Assembly: GCA_024276275.1 (NCBI GenBank)
Contig: JAJRXM010000023.1
Location: 1-64,000, forward strand
Source of the DNA: Candidatus Zixiibacteriota bacterium
GTDB taxonomy: Bacteria; Zixibacteria; MSB-5A5; GN15; FEB-12
Reading direction: 5' to 3'
Length of the DNA: 64,000 nucleotides
Both the position numbers and the translations under genes were made by a program. This document shows positions 47,040 to 58,279 of the stretch, piece by piece (the stretch's first letter is position 1; every line of letters starts with the position of its first letter). The notes beneath the pieces are model-generated. The model searched no databases. It was not told the DNA's origin and saw only the letters and a program-made list of their open reading frames with translations.

Positions 47040-47792
47040 ATGAGAAAAGTTTTTTTAATAATAGCAATAATATCACTTACCGGTTGTGAAAATCCGTTCT
47101 GGAGTAGCTCGCCTAACAAACAACTTCCAATTGAATACACGTATAACGATGAAGCAGCTCTCATGGCAATGTCTTATTATGATTTATATACCCCTGTTGA
47201 TTCGATAGCTCAACGAATATATGATGAATTGAAAATTCTTAAACTAAGCTTCCAGGACACAACTAGATTCATTTCCTATACACCCGCATGGCATCCAAGC
47301 CTTATTCCTGTAACATTGAATGAAGAAATGTTAGAATCTATCAGAGACAGCTCTGATACAATTTTTTATAACTTTTTAGAATCTATAGATGCTGACTCTT
47401 TACATTTTTATAATTTAGGTGAAAGTTTTAAGAAATTCGCAACAATATATCTGAATGGGTTAAAAAACCCAACAATCCAGATTCTTCCTTTAGAAGAACT
47501 TCCCCAAGTGACAAGAGCAGATTATTCAAGCTCACCGGGTGATTGGTCGAATATATTTCCTTATTTTGAGGATAATAAATCAAAGTACTTTTATACATAT
47601 AAGTATGGAGATTGTCCTGCTGGGTGTATATACTGGAATGTTTCTTATTTTGAGATAGTTGACGATTCGGTAATTCTACATGACTACAAAGCAGATATTT
47701 GGTACAGTTCTGAAACTCCGCCTTGGGCGGATACTTTTGAAGTCGCATATCTAAAATGGGCATATTATGATTTGTTATCGAGACCGAGATAA
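47040..47792 (+). CDS. Putative lipoprotein, unknown function
   Basis: The 250-residue product has a short lipoprotein signal (MRKVFLIIAIISLTGC, Cys16). The mature protein is acidic and Tyr/Ser-rich, with helical (EEMLESIRDSSDTIFYNFLE) and beta segments (FYTYKYGDCPAGCIYWNVSY with a Cys pair). No family was recognised. It stands alone between two repeat-rich gaps. Confidence 0.65.
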   Translation: MRKVFLIIAIISLTGCENPFWSSSPNKQLPIEYTYNDEAALMAMSYYDLYTPVDSIAQRIYDELKILKLSFQDTTRFISYTPAWHPSLIPVTLNEEMLESIRDSSDTIFYNFLESIDADSLHFYNLGESFKKFATIYLNGLKNPTIQILPLEELPQVTRADYSSSPGDWSNIFPYFEDNKSKYFYTYKYGDCPAGCIYWNVSYFEIVDDSVILHDYKADIWYSSETPPWADTFEVAYLKWAYYDLLSRPR

Positions 47793-48231
47793 TTTGTTCT
47801 ATCCTAAGTCTCTTTTGGCAGGCCTCAAAAGCGAGATATTCCATACTTCAGTACCGGATACTGGAATCAAGTCGGAATTGAGTTCAAAAAGAGATGAGAT
47901 AGCCACGGCAACCAAGTCACAATATGACAAGTCGCCTCGCTATGACTTCTGCTTGATAATTTAGTTTATTCTTGTCAGGTCTCGGAAAGACCTGACCTAC
48001 AAATACTACTGTCTTTATACAAAAAACGGTTCAGGCAGGCCTGAACCCTACATGTTCCTATGCAGTCGGACGTCTCGCCGGACAGTTTTATAATATAAAG
48101 CCTGACCTTTTTCGTATTATTTCGCTTTTTCGCATTCCAACACCTCTAAACAAACCTATATCTTATTTTATTTCATTATCTTAACAGAAAATCAACTATT
48201 TCACATTTTCTATATAAAACTTTGAAACTTC
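47793..48231. other. Repeat-rich intergenic region
   Basis: No gene is seen. Several short inverted repeats occur: TCAGGTCTC...GAGACCTGA-like sequence near 47975-47998 (TCAGGTCTCGGAAAGACCTGA) and GGTTCAGGCAGGCCTGAACC near 48030-48049. These belong to the same broad class of dispersed hairpins as the REP sequences. A short frame at 47767-47964 overlaps the lipoprotein gene and is not protein-like. Confidence 0.45.
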
Positions 48232-48295
48232 TTGACAAAAAGTGCGTTTAATATATATTATTCGCCTATTGGCACTCATCTGTTGCGAGTGCTAA
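48232..48295 (+). promoter_or_regulatory. groESL promoter with CIRCE operator
   Basis: The -35 box TTGACA (48232-48237) and a TATATT -10 box (48254-48259) precede the CIRCE element TTGGCACTC-N9-GAGTGCTAA (48269-48295), which differs from consensus by one base in the left arm. CIRCE is the binding site of the heat-shock repressor HrcA. The operator lies over the transcription start and 48 bases before groES. Confidence 0.92.
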
Positions 48296-48343
48296 TAAAA
48301 TATAGTATGTTAAAGTTAGAAACAATTTAATAGGAGAAACAAA

Positions 48344-48637
48344 ATGAATATCCAACCTCTTGCCGACCGTGTTGTTGTAAAACCGGTTGAAGAACAAGAA
48401 GTATCCAAAAGCGGAATTATTATTCCTGATACCGCCAAAGAAAAACCGATGGAAGGTGAAATCATCGAAGTCGGGTCCGGACGTTTAACTGATGACGGAA
48501 CAAAAGTTGATTTAGAAGTAAAAAAAGGTGACCGTATTTTATATGGTAAATATTCCGGCACCGAAATTTCTATTGATGGAGATGATTATCTCATCATGCG
48601 TGAATCTGATATTTTTGCGGTTGTAAACCGTAAATAA
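48344..48637 (+). CDS. groES: Co-chaperonin GroES
   Basis: A 97-residue GroES forming the heptameric lid of the chaperonin. The conserved N-terminus [18 protein letters not shown], the mobile loop ([14 protein letters not shown]), GEIIEVGSG and the YGKYSGTEI segment are all normal. It is the first gene after the CIRCE operator, with an AGGAGAA ribosome site; groEL follows after 21 bases. Confidence 0.98.
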   Translation: MNIQPLADRVVVKPVEEQEVSKSGIIIPDTAKEKPMEGEIIEVGSGRLTDDGTKVDLEVKKGDRILYGKYSGTEISIDGDDYLIMRESDIFAVVNRK

Positions 48638-48643
48638 TTATAA

Positions 48644-50311
<1,668 letters not shown>

Positions 50312-50350
50312 CCCAGGCTTGAAGCCTAATTTGAAATTAGTTTTATAAAT

Positions 50351-50374
50351 GTCACCCTGAGTTTGTCGAAGGGT
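50351..50374. repeat. GTCACCCTGAGTTTGTCGAA dispersed repeat
   Basis: GTCACCCTGAG-T-TTGTCGAAGGGT matches 46559-46582 at 23 of 24 bases. A related reverse-orientation relative (CTTCGACAAGCTCAGTATGAC) occurs near 52836. This is a short hairpin-forming intergenic repeat. Confidence 0.6.
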
Positions 50375-50386
50375 ACATAATTTAGT

Positions 50387-50419
50387 AGGCAGGTCTCGCT
50401 TTTGAGACCTGCCTTTTTT
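50387..50419 (+). terminator. Terminator after groESL
   Basis: AGGCAGGTCTC (50387-50397) pairs with GAGACCTGCCT (50404-50414), an 11-bp perfect stem, followed by six T. Confidence 0.9.
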
Positions 50420-50457
50420 AATTGAATAAATTCAATCATAAGTTGTATCTTAAATAT

Positions 50458-50953
50458 ATGAAAAGCCCATTTAAAGATAACTTTAATGATGCAAGAGATG
50501 AAAACACTAATGAAGTAGTCGATACAAGAACAAAAGAAGAAATCAAAGTTGACCTTCAAAAAGAAAAAGTAAAACTCGCTCATAATTACAAAGCAGTCGG
50601 AAAGTTTCTCTTATTAGCAACGTACTTAATAATTCGCTCACTAATGCCAATGTCTTTGGTATTAAAGTCTATTTATATAGATAAAGTTTTATCCGTTTTT
50701 GGAATCTTAACATTAATACCTTGTGTTATTTTTGGAGTTATAATTATTATTAAAGAATTTACAAATATGATATTATATAGTAGTAATCAAAAAAAGTTCT
50801 TTTCATTCTTTGAATATCATTTACATGTACCTTACGACTACGAAGAAAAACTAAAGCCAATAATTTCTTTTAAAAAAGTTACTTCTCTATATGCTTTACA
50901 CCGAACTTATCATATCATCGTTTTTAATTATTGATTATCTGTTCGATTTGTAA
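50458..50953 (+). CDS. Two-helix membrane protein, paralogue A (frameshifted)
   Basis: This ~164-residue protein is closely related to the one at 53054-53500. A charged coiled N-terminal region (ENTNEVVDTRTKEEIKVDLQ) is followed by two membrane helices and a conserved FFSFFEYHLHVPYDYEEKLK segment. The ATG at 50458 matches the paralogue's start better than the upstream TTG. The frame stops at 50934, but one base too many in a six-A run (50872-50877) explains this. The corrected frame ends IIDYLFDL at 50953, like the paralogue. Function unknown. It precedes a cohesin-like lipoprotein gene. Confidence 0.65.
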
Positions 50954-51056
50954 CTCCCTCCACCTTTTTTCCATCCTTGCCAAAAATAGATTATTTTGTA
51001 TATTACCTATAATATAGAACTAAGAATAACTGACTCTTTGGGGGAAGATACATACG

Positions 51057-52789
51057 ATGTTACACAAAACAATTATTTCTCTAATAACGATATTGATTCT
51101 TTTACATCTATTCGGTTGTGATAATAAAAGTTTAATTTCCAATACGAATGCAACTATTTCATTATCCGGCAGCCATTGTGATGTTATTGTTGACGATTTT
51201 AGTGCCGAGGTAGATTCTCTTGCAGATTCAATCACTTGGACATCTGATATTGGCACAATTGATTCAAAAGGTTCTTGGGCTTATGCTCCAACTCTTGCAG
51301 ATGTTAATGATTCGATTACGGTAACTGTTACGGCGACCTCGCAGGGTTACAAATATATTGCAACCGTTCAATTAGATTTTACGAATGATGCTCCAAATAT
51401 CGATTGTTCATATGCTCCGACTAATGTAAAAGCCGGTGAAACAACCGACTTTTACGTAAGTGCTACAGATGATTGTGATAGAATTTCTTATTCTGTCGGT
51501 GCTTTAACAAATGCTACTGCTACAGTAGGTGCTGACGCTGGTGATGTTTCTGTTACTCCAGTGCAGGTACCTACTCTGTTGAAATCATTGCTGATGACGG
51601 CAATGCGTCTTCATCATGTTTTATTACCGGTAATGCTGTTGTCGGTTCATTGTTCCAGCTTGAAATTCCATCTATTGGTGATCAATCAGGTAACTTCGTA
51701 TTCCAAGGACAGCAAGTTTTAATTCCTATTAATCTTACTTCAGGTAATATCATCGGTGGTTATGACTTATTAATCGCCTATGATAACTCCGCCCTCAGTT
51801 TCCGATCTGCGACTCCCGGCAAAGATTTGACAGCAAATGATTGGGAATATTTCACATACCGCTATGGATATGATTGTGGTATCAATTGTCCATCAGGTTT
51901 ACTCCGTTTGACAGCTATTGCTGAAACTAACAATGGTCCGTATCACCCAACTGAAGCCGGTGTTTCTGAATTAACCGTTTTGGACTTCTTAGTAACAAAC
52001 GACCGTACATTTGAATGTCAAGAAATTCCTATTCGTTTCTTCTGGATGGATTGTGATGATAACACCCTTTCTGACTGGACAGGTAACGAGTTACATATTT
52101 CTGAAGTTGTTTTTGATGGAGACCAAGATTTATTCCCACCTAACGGTGTTGAAATCCAAAATCCTAATTATGGATACCCTACATACTTTGGTGCTCAAAA
52201 TTCAGATTGTTTCACAGACCCTGTGAAACAACCTACTCGTGACGTATCGTTCAATAACGGTTCGGTTTCAATCGTATGTGCTGATTCAATAGATTCAAGA
52301 GGCGATATAAATTTGAATTCTGTCGCAAATGAAATTGCGGATGCTGTTTTATTTAGTAATTATTTCATCTATGGGCTTGGTGTCTTCACTATTAACACCG
52401 AGGGACAGATAGCAGCTTCCGATGTAAATACCGACGGACTTACTCTCTCTGTCGCTTACCTTGTGTATCTCATACAAATCATAAACGGCAATGCGAAACC
52501 ACCTGAGAACATAACACCAATAACTGCCAATGTCAGTATTAACAGCAGAATACTTAGTGTTGACAAAGAAATGGGTGCTTCGTTGATTGTTGTTGAAGGT
52601 AACCAAACATTTGAACTCTTAAATACCGATATGATTACCCTAAGTAGTTTTGATGGTACAACCACTCGTATTCTTGTTTATTCGCTTGAAGGTAATAGTT
52701 TCATTGGTAATTTTTTGCGTGTGAACGGAAATATTATTTCTATCGAATTCGGTTCTGCTGATGGAGCAACTGTTGTTTCGCAGATATAA
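51057..52789 (+). CDS. Cohesin/dockerin-like lipoprotein 1 (frameshifted)
   Basis: The restored length is about 577 residues. The lipoprotein signal ends LHLFGC (Cys21). An Ig-like region (~25-160) is followed by a cohesin-like domain (QQVLIPINLTSG ... GGYDLLIAYDNSALSFRS; VLDFLVTNDRTFECQEIPIR). A dockerin-like pair follows (GDINLNSVANEIADAVLFSN and ASDVNTDGLTLSVAYLVYLI), then a C-terminal beta domain. The frame breaks near 51561, where one base before AGTYSVEII is missing. No sorting tail is present. It is the first of four tandem paralogues, probably surface proteins. Confidence 0.75.
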
Positions 52790-52895
52790 AAACTCGGTAG
52801 TGCCTGTTGAGAAATCTTCTCTTAATTGGAGTATACTTCGACAAGCTCAGTATGACAGATTATAAGTTGTTGTCTTGCAAATCACTCCCAAATTG

Positions 52896-52993
52896 GAGGC
52901 TGTGTCGCAATTCAAATTTTCGACAAGTTATGTCGGTTCCTGAACCTGCAAAACGGGTTTGTGAACCGACATTGCCTATTGTGACACAGCCTC
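52896..52993. repeat. Nested inverted-repeat (cruciform) element
   Basis: The outer stem is GAGGCTGTGTCGCAAT (52896-52911) with ATTGTGACACAGCCTC (52978-52993). The inner stem is ATGTCGGTTC (52930-52939) with GAACCGACAT (52963-52972). The gene-free stretch 52790-53053 holds this plus the repeat CTTCGACAAGCTCAGTATGAC. It resembles a small palindromic mobile element. Confidence 0.65.
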
Positions 52994-53053
52994 TTGATTG
53001 GGAATCCAGTTTTTTTATTGAATAAATTACTAACTATTTAGTATTATCTATAT

Positions 53054-53500
53054 ATGAAAAACTCAAATAATGATAGTTACAAAGAAAAAATCAGAGCTGA
53101 ACTTTTGGAAGAAAAAGTTCAATATAAAAGTTACCTAATGGACATATTTAAGGGAAGTCTTGCTGGGATGTATTTGGCAGGTCGTGCTCAAGCACCAATG
53201 TCAGTTGTGCTAACATTTCTCTATGTAGATAAAATTTTGTGGTTGATTGGAATTACATTATGGATTACATGCTTTATTTTAGGAATATTTTTTATATTAA
53301 AAGACAATTTTAACTCTTTTAAATATAGTAGTAATGAAAAAAGGTTCTTTTCTTTCTTAGAATATCAATTACATGTACCATACGACTACGAAGAAAAACC
53401 AAAACCTATAATCCCTTTCAAAAAGTTACTTCTTTATATGCTTTACACCGAACTTGCCATATCATCGTTTTTTATTATTGATTATCTGTTCGGTTTGTAA
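53054..53500 (+). CDS. Two-helix membrane protein, paralogue B
   Basis: This 148-residue paralogue of the protein at 50458 is intact. It has a charged N-terminal helix (DSYKEKIRAELLEEKVQYKS), hydrophobic helices at ~50-100 and the shared segment FFSFLEYQLHVPYDYEEKPK, ending SSFFIIDYLFGL. Both copies lie directly upstream of a cohesin-like lipoprotein gene, so the pair may have been duplicated as a unit. Function is not known. Confidence 0.65.
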   Translation: MKNSNNDSYKEKIRAELLEEKVQYKSYLMDIFKGSLAGMYLAGRAQAPMSVVLTFLYVDKILWLIGITLWITCFILGIFFILKDNFNSFKYSSNEKRFFSFLEYQLHVPYDYEEKPKPIIPFKKLLLYMLYTELAISSFFIIDYLFGL

Positions 53501-53612
53501 GGAAATTCTATTTATAACTACCCTATTTTGTATTATTGCCAAAACCTCAACTATTTCTTATATTTAAGTAATAAACAAAGACTTTATTAACCCTCTATTT
53601 AGGGAAAACAAA

Positions 53613-55121
53613 TTGAAATTTTATAAGTTATCTTTTATACTTATTTTGTTACTTGTAAACGGTTGCGGAAAATATAAATCCACAAAACTGTCTGATGCCG
53701 AAAACCAAAGTGTAACACAAGACCAACTTGTAATTCAGATAGCAAACATCGGCTATAATGCAAGAGAACCGGTCTTTCAGGGGCAACCGGTAGAAGTCCC
53801 GATTAACATTACAGGTTCACTATTTGTCGGCGGTTTTGATTTGTTGATATCGTATGATAAAGCTGCTCTTAATTTTCAATCTGCAACACCGGGCAAAGAT
53901 TTAACAGATAATAATTGGGAATATTTCACCTATGGTTATGACTTGGAAAATAATTGTACCGACAACTGCCCCTCAGGGTTAATTCGTATTACAGCAATAG
54001 CCGAAACAAATCTCGGCTCAAACCATCCGACTAAAGCAAACGTTTCGGAAATAGCAGTTTTAAAATTTATGGTTACAAATGACCGTACTTATGAATGTAC
54101 GAAAATTGATCTTAATTTTTATTGGCTTAAGTGTAACGATAATTCTTTCAGTTCGTGGGATCATGATACAACCTTTATCTCAAGTAAAGTTTACCACACT
54201 TACCCTAAAAACCCTCGTTTATAAATCAAAGAGATACAAAACAGACAATCAACCTATCCGACATACTACGGAGCATCAGATAAAGATTGCTTTTCAGATT
54301 CTAAGGATATACACCAACGGACAGTTTCTTTTTACAACGGCTCGGTTCAAATTGATTGTATCGGCATATCAGACCCTAGTGGTGATATCAACTTAAATTC
54401 TATCTCAAACGAACTTGATGATGCCGAACTATTTTCTGATTACTTCATGAACGGGCTTTCGGTTTTCATGATTAATACTGAAGGTCAAGCAGCGGCCTCC
54501 GATGTTAATCATGACGGTAGGTCCCTGTCCGTTGCCGACTTTGTGTATCTCACTCGAATAATACTCGGTAATGCTCTGCCTTATAATAAACTCAAACTCG
54601 ACACCGCTCAAATTACGCATACAAACGGTATTCTTTCTATAGACAAAGAGATAGGGGCTGCATTAGTAGTATTAGAAGGAAATGAAATCGCTACACTCTT
54701 AGTTGACAACATGACTATGATGAGTAATTTTGACGGAACTAATACAAATGTGTTTGTTTACTCACTTGAGGGTAATTCTTTTTCCGGTGATTTCTTAGAT
54801 GTAAGTGGTAATGTTGTTTCTGTAGAGTTTGGTTCTCCTGAAGGTTCGACAGTTGCGTTGAGACATGCCAAGTTAGGAGCAAATTACCCAAACCCCTTTA
54901 GTGAAATAACTGTAATACCATTTTACCTTATGACTCAGGCAGAGGTTACAATCATTATCACGACAAAATACGGAAAGACCGTTTATACTCATACCAACAG
55001 ATACCCTGCGGGAGATAATGAATTTATGTATGACGGTTCCACAGAACTTTTAGGTGATTACCGGTATACAATTATTGTCAACGGGTTTGAAGAGACCAGA
55101 ACAATGACGATATACAGGTAA
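53613..55121 (+). pseudogene. Cohesin/dockerin-like lipoprotein 2 (in-frame stop)
   Basis: The TTG start and lipobox LVNGC begin a protein with the same order as its neighbours. The cohesin-like domain (QPVEVPINITGSLFVGGFDL; LKFMVTNDRTYECTKIDLN) is followed by dockerin-like motifs (GDINLNSISNELDDAELFSD; ASDVNHDGRSLSVADFVYLT), a beta domain and a sorting tail (ANYPNPFSEITVIPF ... TRTMTIYR). A TAA at 54222-54224 interrupts the frame after NPRL; the same frame continues without other stops to 55121. Alignment to paralogue 1 is continuous across it, so this is a nonsense change or a base error. Confidence 0.75.
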
Positions 55122-55238
55122 GTATTTCAGGAGTATACACACTCCAATTTCTCATCTTGCTAAAAATTGACTTTATCTTATATTACGTATAACTATAAAG
55201 AAGCCAAAGCAAAACCTGAATCTTTGGGGAGAAATAAC

Positions 55239-56534
55239 TTGAAATACAAAATAATCGTATCATCGTTTCTTATGCTCTTGCTGTTTGTTATAAACGGCTG
55301 TGATATTTATGATATTTTTAGCGGTGGAGGAACTAATTTTGCCCCTGATAGTTTTCAGATTTCTATCCAGAGAACACACAACTCTTTACAAGGGCAAAGA
55401 GAATCTGTAGAGATAACGTTAGATAATAACACGATTGATGAGTTTTTGTTGGGTGGATTTGATTTAATGATTACATATGACGCATCTGCATTGACATTTC
55501 AATCTGTCGAACAAGGTCAATTCCTAACTAACTGTGGATGGGAATATTTTACCGTTCGACATGAAATAATCGAAGCTGACTCAACAAATATTTATGCGGT
55601 TCGTGTTGTATCAATTGCCGACATATATCCTCCAATCCAAAGACCTGTATGTTTTACTCCGACGGACTCATCTACGAATCAACTGGTTGTTTTAAATTTC
55701 TTAGTCACTAATGACCGTGCTTATGAATGTTCTTATTCTCCTATTCAGTTCTTTTGGGGAGATTGCGGTGATAATATGATGTCAGATTACTCAGGCAATC
55801 AACTATTTGTAAGCAGATTTATTTACAATAAATTAGACACCGGTACAGTTGACTACTTTCGAAACCTTGCTGAAGAATCGATATTCCCATCTATTGCCGG
55901 GTTTAACAGCAGTTGTGATTCTGAGGTTGAAGCATACAGCGGAAATGTTATCCGTAAAATCGACTTTGTAAACGGCGGTATTGACATTGTCTGTGCAGAT
56001 TCTATTGATACAAGAGGATGCTCTCGAGGTGATTTAAACAACAACAATGTTCAATTTGAAATATACGATGTTATTCTCTATAGCAATTACTTTGTCTATG
56101 GAATGCAGGTTTTTTCTGTAAATATAGACTGTCAGATTGAAGCGTCTGACTCAAATGGTGACGACTTAACTTTAACTCTTGCCGACTTCGTTTATAGCAT
56201 TCGAGTACTTGTCGGTGATACACTTCCATTCGGAGAACCTTCTAACATCAATGCAACATTTCAACATGATAATGCAGGAAAGATATCAGTAGTAGATTCT
56301 ATTCAAATTGCTGCTGCTCATATAGTAGTAGAAGGTGAGGTCACCCCGACATTACTTGCTGATAATATGACAATGGGATCAGCTTTTGACGGCAGTAACA
56401 CCCGCATTATTGTGTACTCTCTTGAGAACAATAATTTCATCGGTGATATGGTAAACGTCGGTAGCAATACAATTCTGTCTATAGATGCGGCAGATTATTT
56501 GGGTAATCAAGTGATTCTAACAGAAGTGAATTAG
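55239..56534 (+). CDS. Cohesin/dockerin-like lipoprotein 3
   Basis: The TTG at 55239 with a GGGGAGA site is preferred to the ATA/ATG-like codons further upstream, because it puts the signal peptide (KIIVSSFLMLLLFVINGC) at the N-terminus. A cohesin-like domain (RESVEITLDNNTIDEFLLGG FDLMITYDASALTF; VTNDRAYECSYSPIQFFWGD) follows, then a dockerin-like pair (GDLNNNNVQFEIYDVILYSN; ASDSNGDDLTLTLADFVYSI) and a short beta domain. It lacks the sorting tail of copies 2 and 4. It is probably a lipid-anchored surface protein. Confidence 0.78.
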   Translation: MKYKIIVSSFLMLLLFVINGCDIYDIFSGGGTNFAPDSFQISIQRTHNSLQGQRESVEITLDNNTIDEFLLGGFDLMITYDASALTFQSVEQGQFLTNCGWEYFTVRHEIIEADSTNIYAVRVVSIADIYPPIQRPVCFTPTDSSTNQLVVLNFLVTNDRAYECSYSPIQFFWGDCGDNMMSDYSGNQLFVSRFIYNKLDTGTVDYFRNLAEESIFPSIAGFNSSCDSEVEAYSGNVIRKIDFVNGGIDIVCADSIDTRGCSRGDLNNNNVQFEIYDVILYSNYFVYGMQVFSVNIDCQIEASDSNGDDLTLTLADFVYSIRVLVGDTLPFGEPSNINATFQHDNAGKISVVDSIQIAAAHIVVEGEVTPTLLADNMTMGSAFDGSNTRIIVYSLENNNFIGDMVNVGSNTILSIDAADYLGNQVILTEVN

Positions 56535-56616
56535 AATATTATATATGAAAATTTATGTAGTCTCGGGAAGGGGTTCCTGTCATCACATTAAAACAATGAC
56601 AATAGAAAGATAACAG

Positions 56617-58197
56617 ATGAAAAACAAACTGAATATATTTGCAATTTTAGCTCTCTTACTTTTTCTATTCAATAGTTGCGAATTGCTCAATCCTTTGATT
56701 GGAAGTAAAACGAACAAAACCACTCCTATCCCACCCTCTCAAAATTTTGTGATTTCTATTGAGAGAACCCACGGTACAATTCTGGGGCAATCACAAGCGG
56801 TTGAAATCACATTACAAAACAATACAAAAGAGGACTACAAACTGGGTGGCTTTGATTTACGTTTTTCTTATGACGCCTCTGCTTTAACATTTCAAACAGC
56901 AGACCCTGGTCAATTTTTAGTTGATTGTGGATGGGAATATTTCACCTATAGAAATAGAGGTACTACAAACGACAGCAGCGGATTCGGAATTATTAGTATT
57001 TTTGCTTTAGCAGAAACAAATAACGGTCCCGGTAATCACCCTGATTGTTTTAATACCGAAGAATCTATCTCTAACAAATTAGCTGTCTTAAATTTTTTAG
57101 TAACTAACGACCGTGCTTTTGAATGTGAGTTTGCTCCGATACAATTCTTATGGGATAGATGTCGAGATAATACAATTAGCGGCATTTTCAATAAAAACAT
57201 ATACTTAAGTAAAAACATTTACAATTTTATAGATTCAAGAACGATCGACTACAGTAATAATATAGCTGCTGACTTTCAACTGCCATCATACTATGGAGCA
57301 AGCAGCATTTGTGATTCACAAATTATTGACAGGTATCAACAAGACCCGCTTCGTAATATCGACTTGGTCAACGGCGGTATCGACATTGGGGGAGCTTGCT
57401 TTGTTCAAAATGCACGAGGTGATATAAACTTAAACGAAATCGCATACGAAATCGCTGATGCTGTTTTATATTCGAACTATTTCGTTTACGGCGAGTCTGT
57501 GTTTACAGGTCTTCTTGACTCTCATATTGTTGCATCCGATGTGAACGCCGACAGTCTGACACTCACCGTAGCTGACTTAGTCTATCTCATTCGTGTCTTA
57601 GTCGGCGATGCTCTTCCTTACCCAAGAGAAGCTAGCAATGATGCAACTTATGTAAATGGAACTATCAGACAATATCAAAATGGTATTGTTGATGTTACAG
57701 ATGATTTAAGAATATCAGCTGTACATCTTGTTGTTTCAGGTGATATAACTCCAACTCTTCTTGCTGAAAATATGAATATGAACTATAACTTCGACAGTAC
57801 GAATACAAACATTCTAATATATTCTCTTACAAACAATAACTTCACAGGTGAATTTATAAATATCGGTGATAATGAAATTATTTCATTTGAAATGGCAGAT
57901 TATCTTGGCAACCAAGTTATCCCAACTTTTGTTCCTACAACTTATGAGCTCGGCCAAAACTACCCAAACCCATTTAATCCAACGACAACAATTCCATTTT
58001 CGATTCCATTTGATGCTGATGTTACTCTGGATATTTACAACAGTAACGGTCAAAAGGTTGCTTCGTTCTCAGGAACATTTAAAACCGGTGAACATTCTTT
58101 TGTATGGGATGCTACAAACTTTCCTTCAGGGTTATATAGTTATACATTCAGAGCTAACAATTTTGTCGCCACTAAAACAATGATGAAAGTTGGTTAA
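56617..58197 (+). CDS. Cohesin/dockerin-like lipoprotein 4 with sorting tail
   Basis: This 526-residue paralogue is intact. The lipoprotein signal ends LFNSC. The cohesin-like domain includes GGFDLRFSYDASALTFQTAD and LNFLVTNDRAFECEFAPIQF. The dockerin-like pair is GDINLNEIAYEIADAVLYSN and ASDVNADSLTLTVADLVYLI. The C-terminal sorting domain starts GQNYPNPFNPTTTIPFSIPF and ends ATKKMMKVG. Having both a lipobox and a sorting tail is unusual and makes the final location uncertain. The array may have arisen by tandem duplication. Confidence 0.82.
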   Translation: MKNKLNIFAILALLLFLFNSCELLNPLIGSKTNKTTPIPPSQNFVISIERTHGTILGQSQAVEITLQNNTKEDYKLGGFDLRFSYDASALTFQTADPGQFLVDCGWEYFTYRNRGTTNDSSGFGIISIFALAETNNGPGNHPDCFNTEESISNKLAVLNFLVTNDRAFECEFAPIQFLWDRCRDNTISGIFNKNIYLSKNIYNFIDSRTIDYSNNIAADFQLPSYYGASSICDSQIIDRYQQDPLRNIDLVNGGIDIGGACFVQNARGDINLNEIAYEIADAVLYSNYFVYGESVFTGLLDSHIVASDVNADSLTLTVADLVYLIRVLVGDALPYPREASNDATYVNGTIRQYQNGIVDVTDDLRISAVHLVVSGDITPTLLAENMNMNYNFDSTNTNILIYSLTNNNFTGEFINIGDNEIISFEMADYLGNQVIPTFVPTTYELGQNYPNPFNPTTTIPFSIPFDADVTLDIYNSNGQKVASFSGTFKTGEHSFVWDATNFPSGLYSYTFRANNFVATKTMMKVG

Positions 58198-58279
58198 GTT
58201 TTCTAGTTTGAGCATATTTCAATCCCGCCTAGGCGGGCAGCATGACAGATTGTAAGTTGTATACAGAACCGAAAAAAAA

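Noticed and set aside
47767-47964. 65-codon frame after the lipoprotein gene
   Set aside because: It overlaps the end of the lipoprotein gene and then runs through short inverted repeats.
54222-54224. Stop-codon recoding (TAA read as sense)
   Set aside because: All other genes in the window use TAA as a normal stop.
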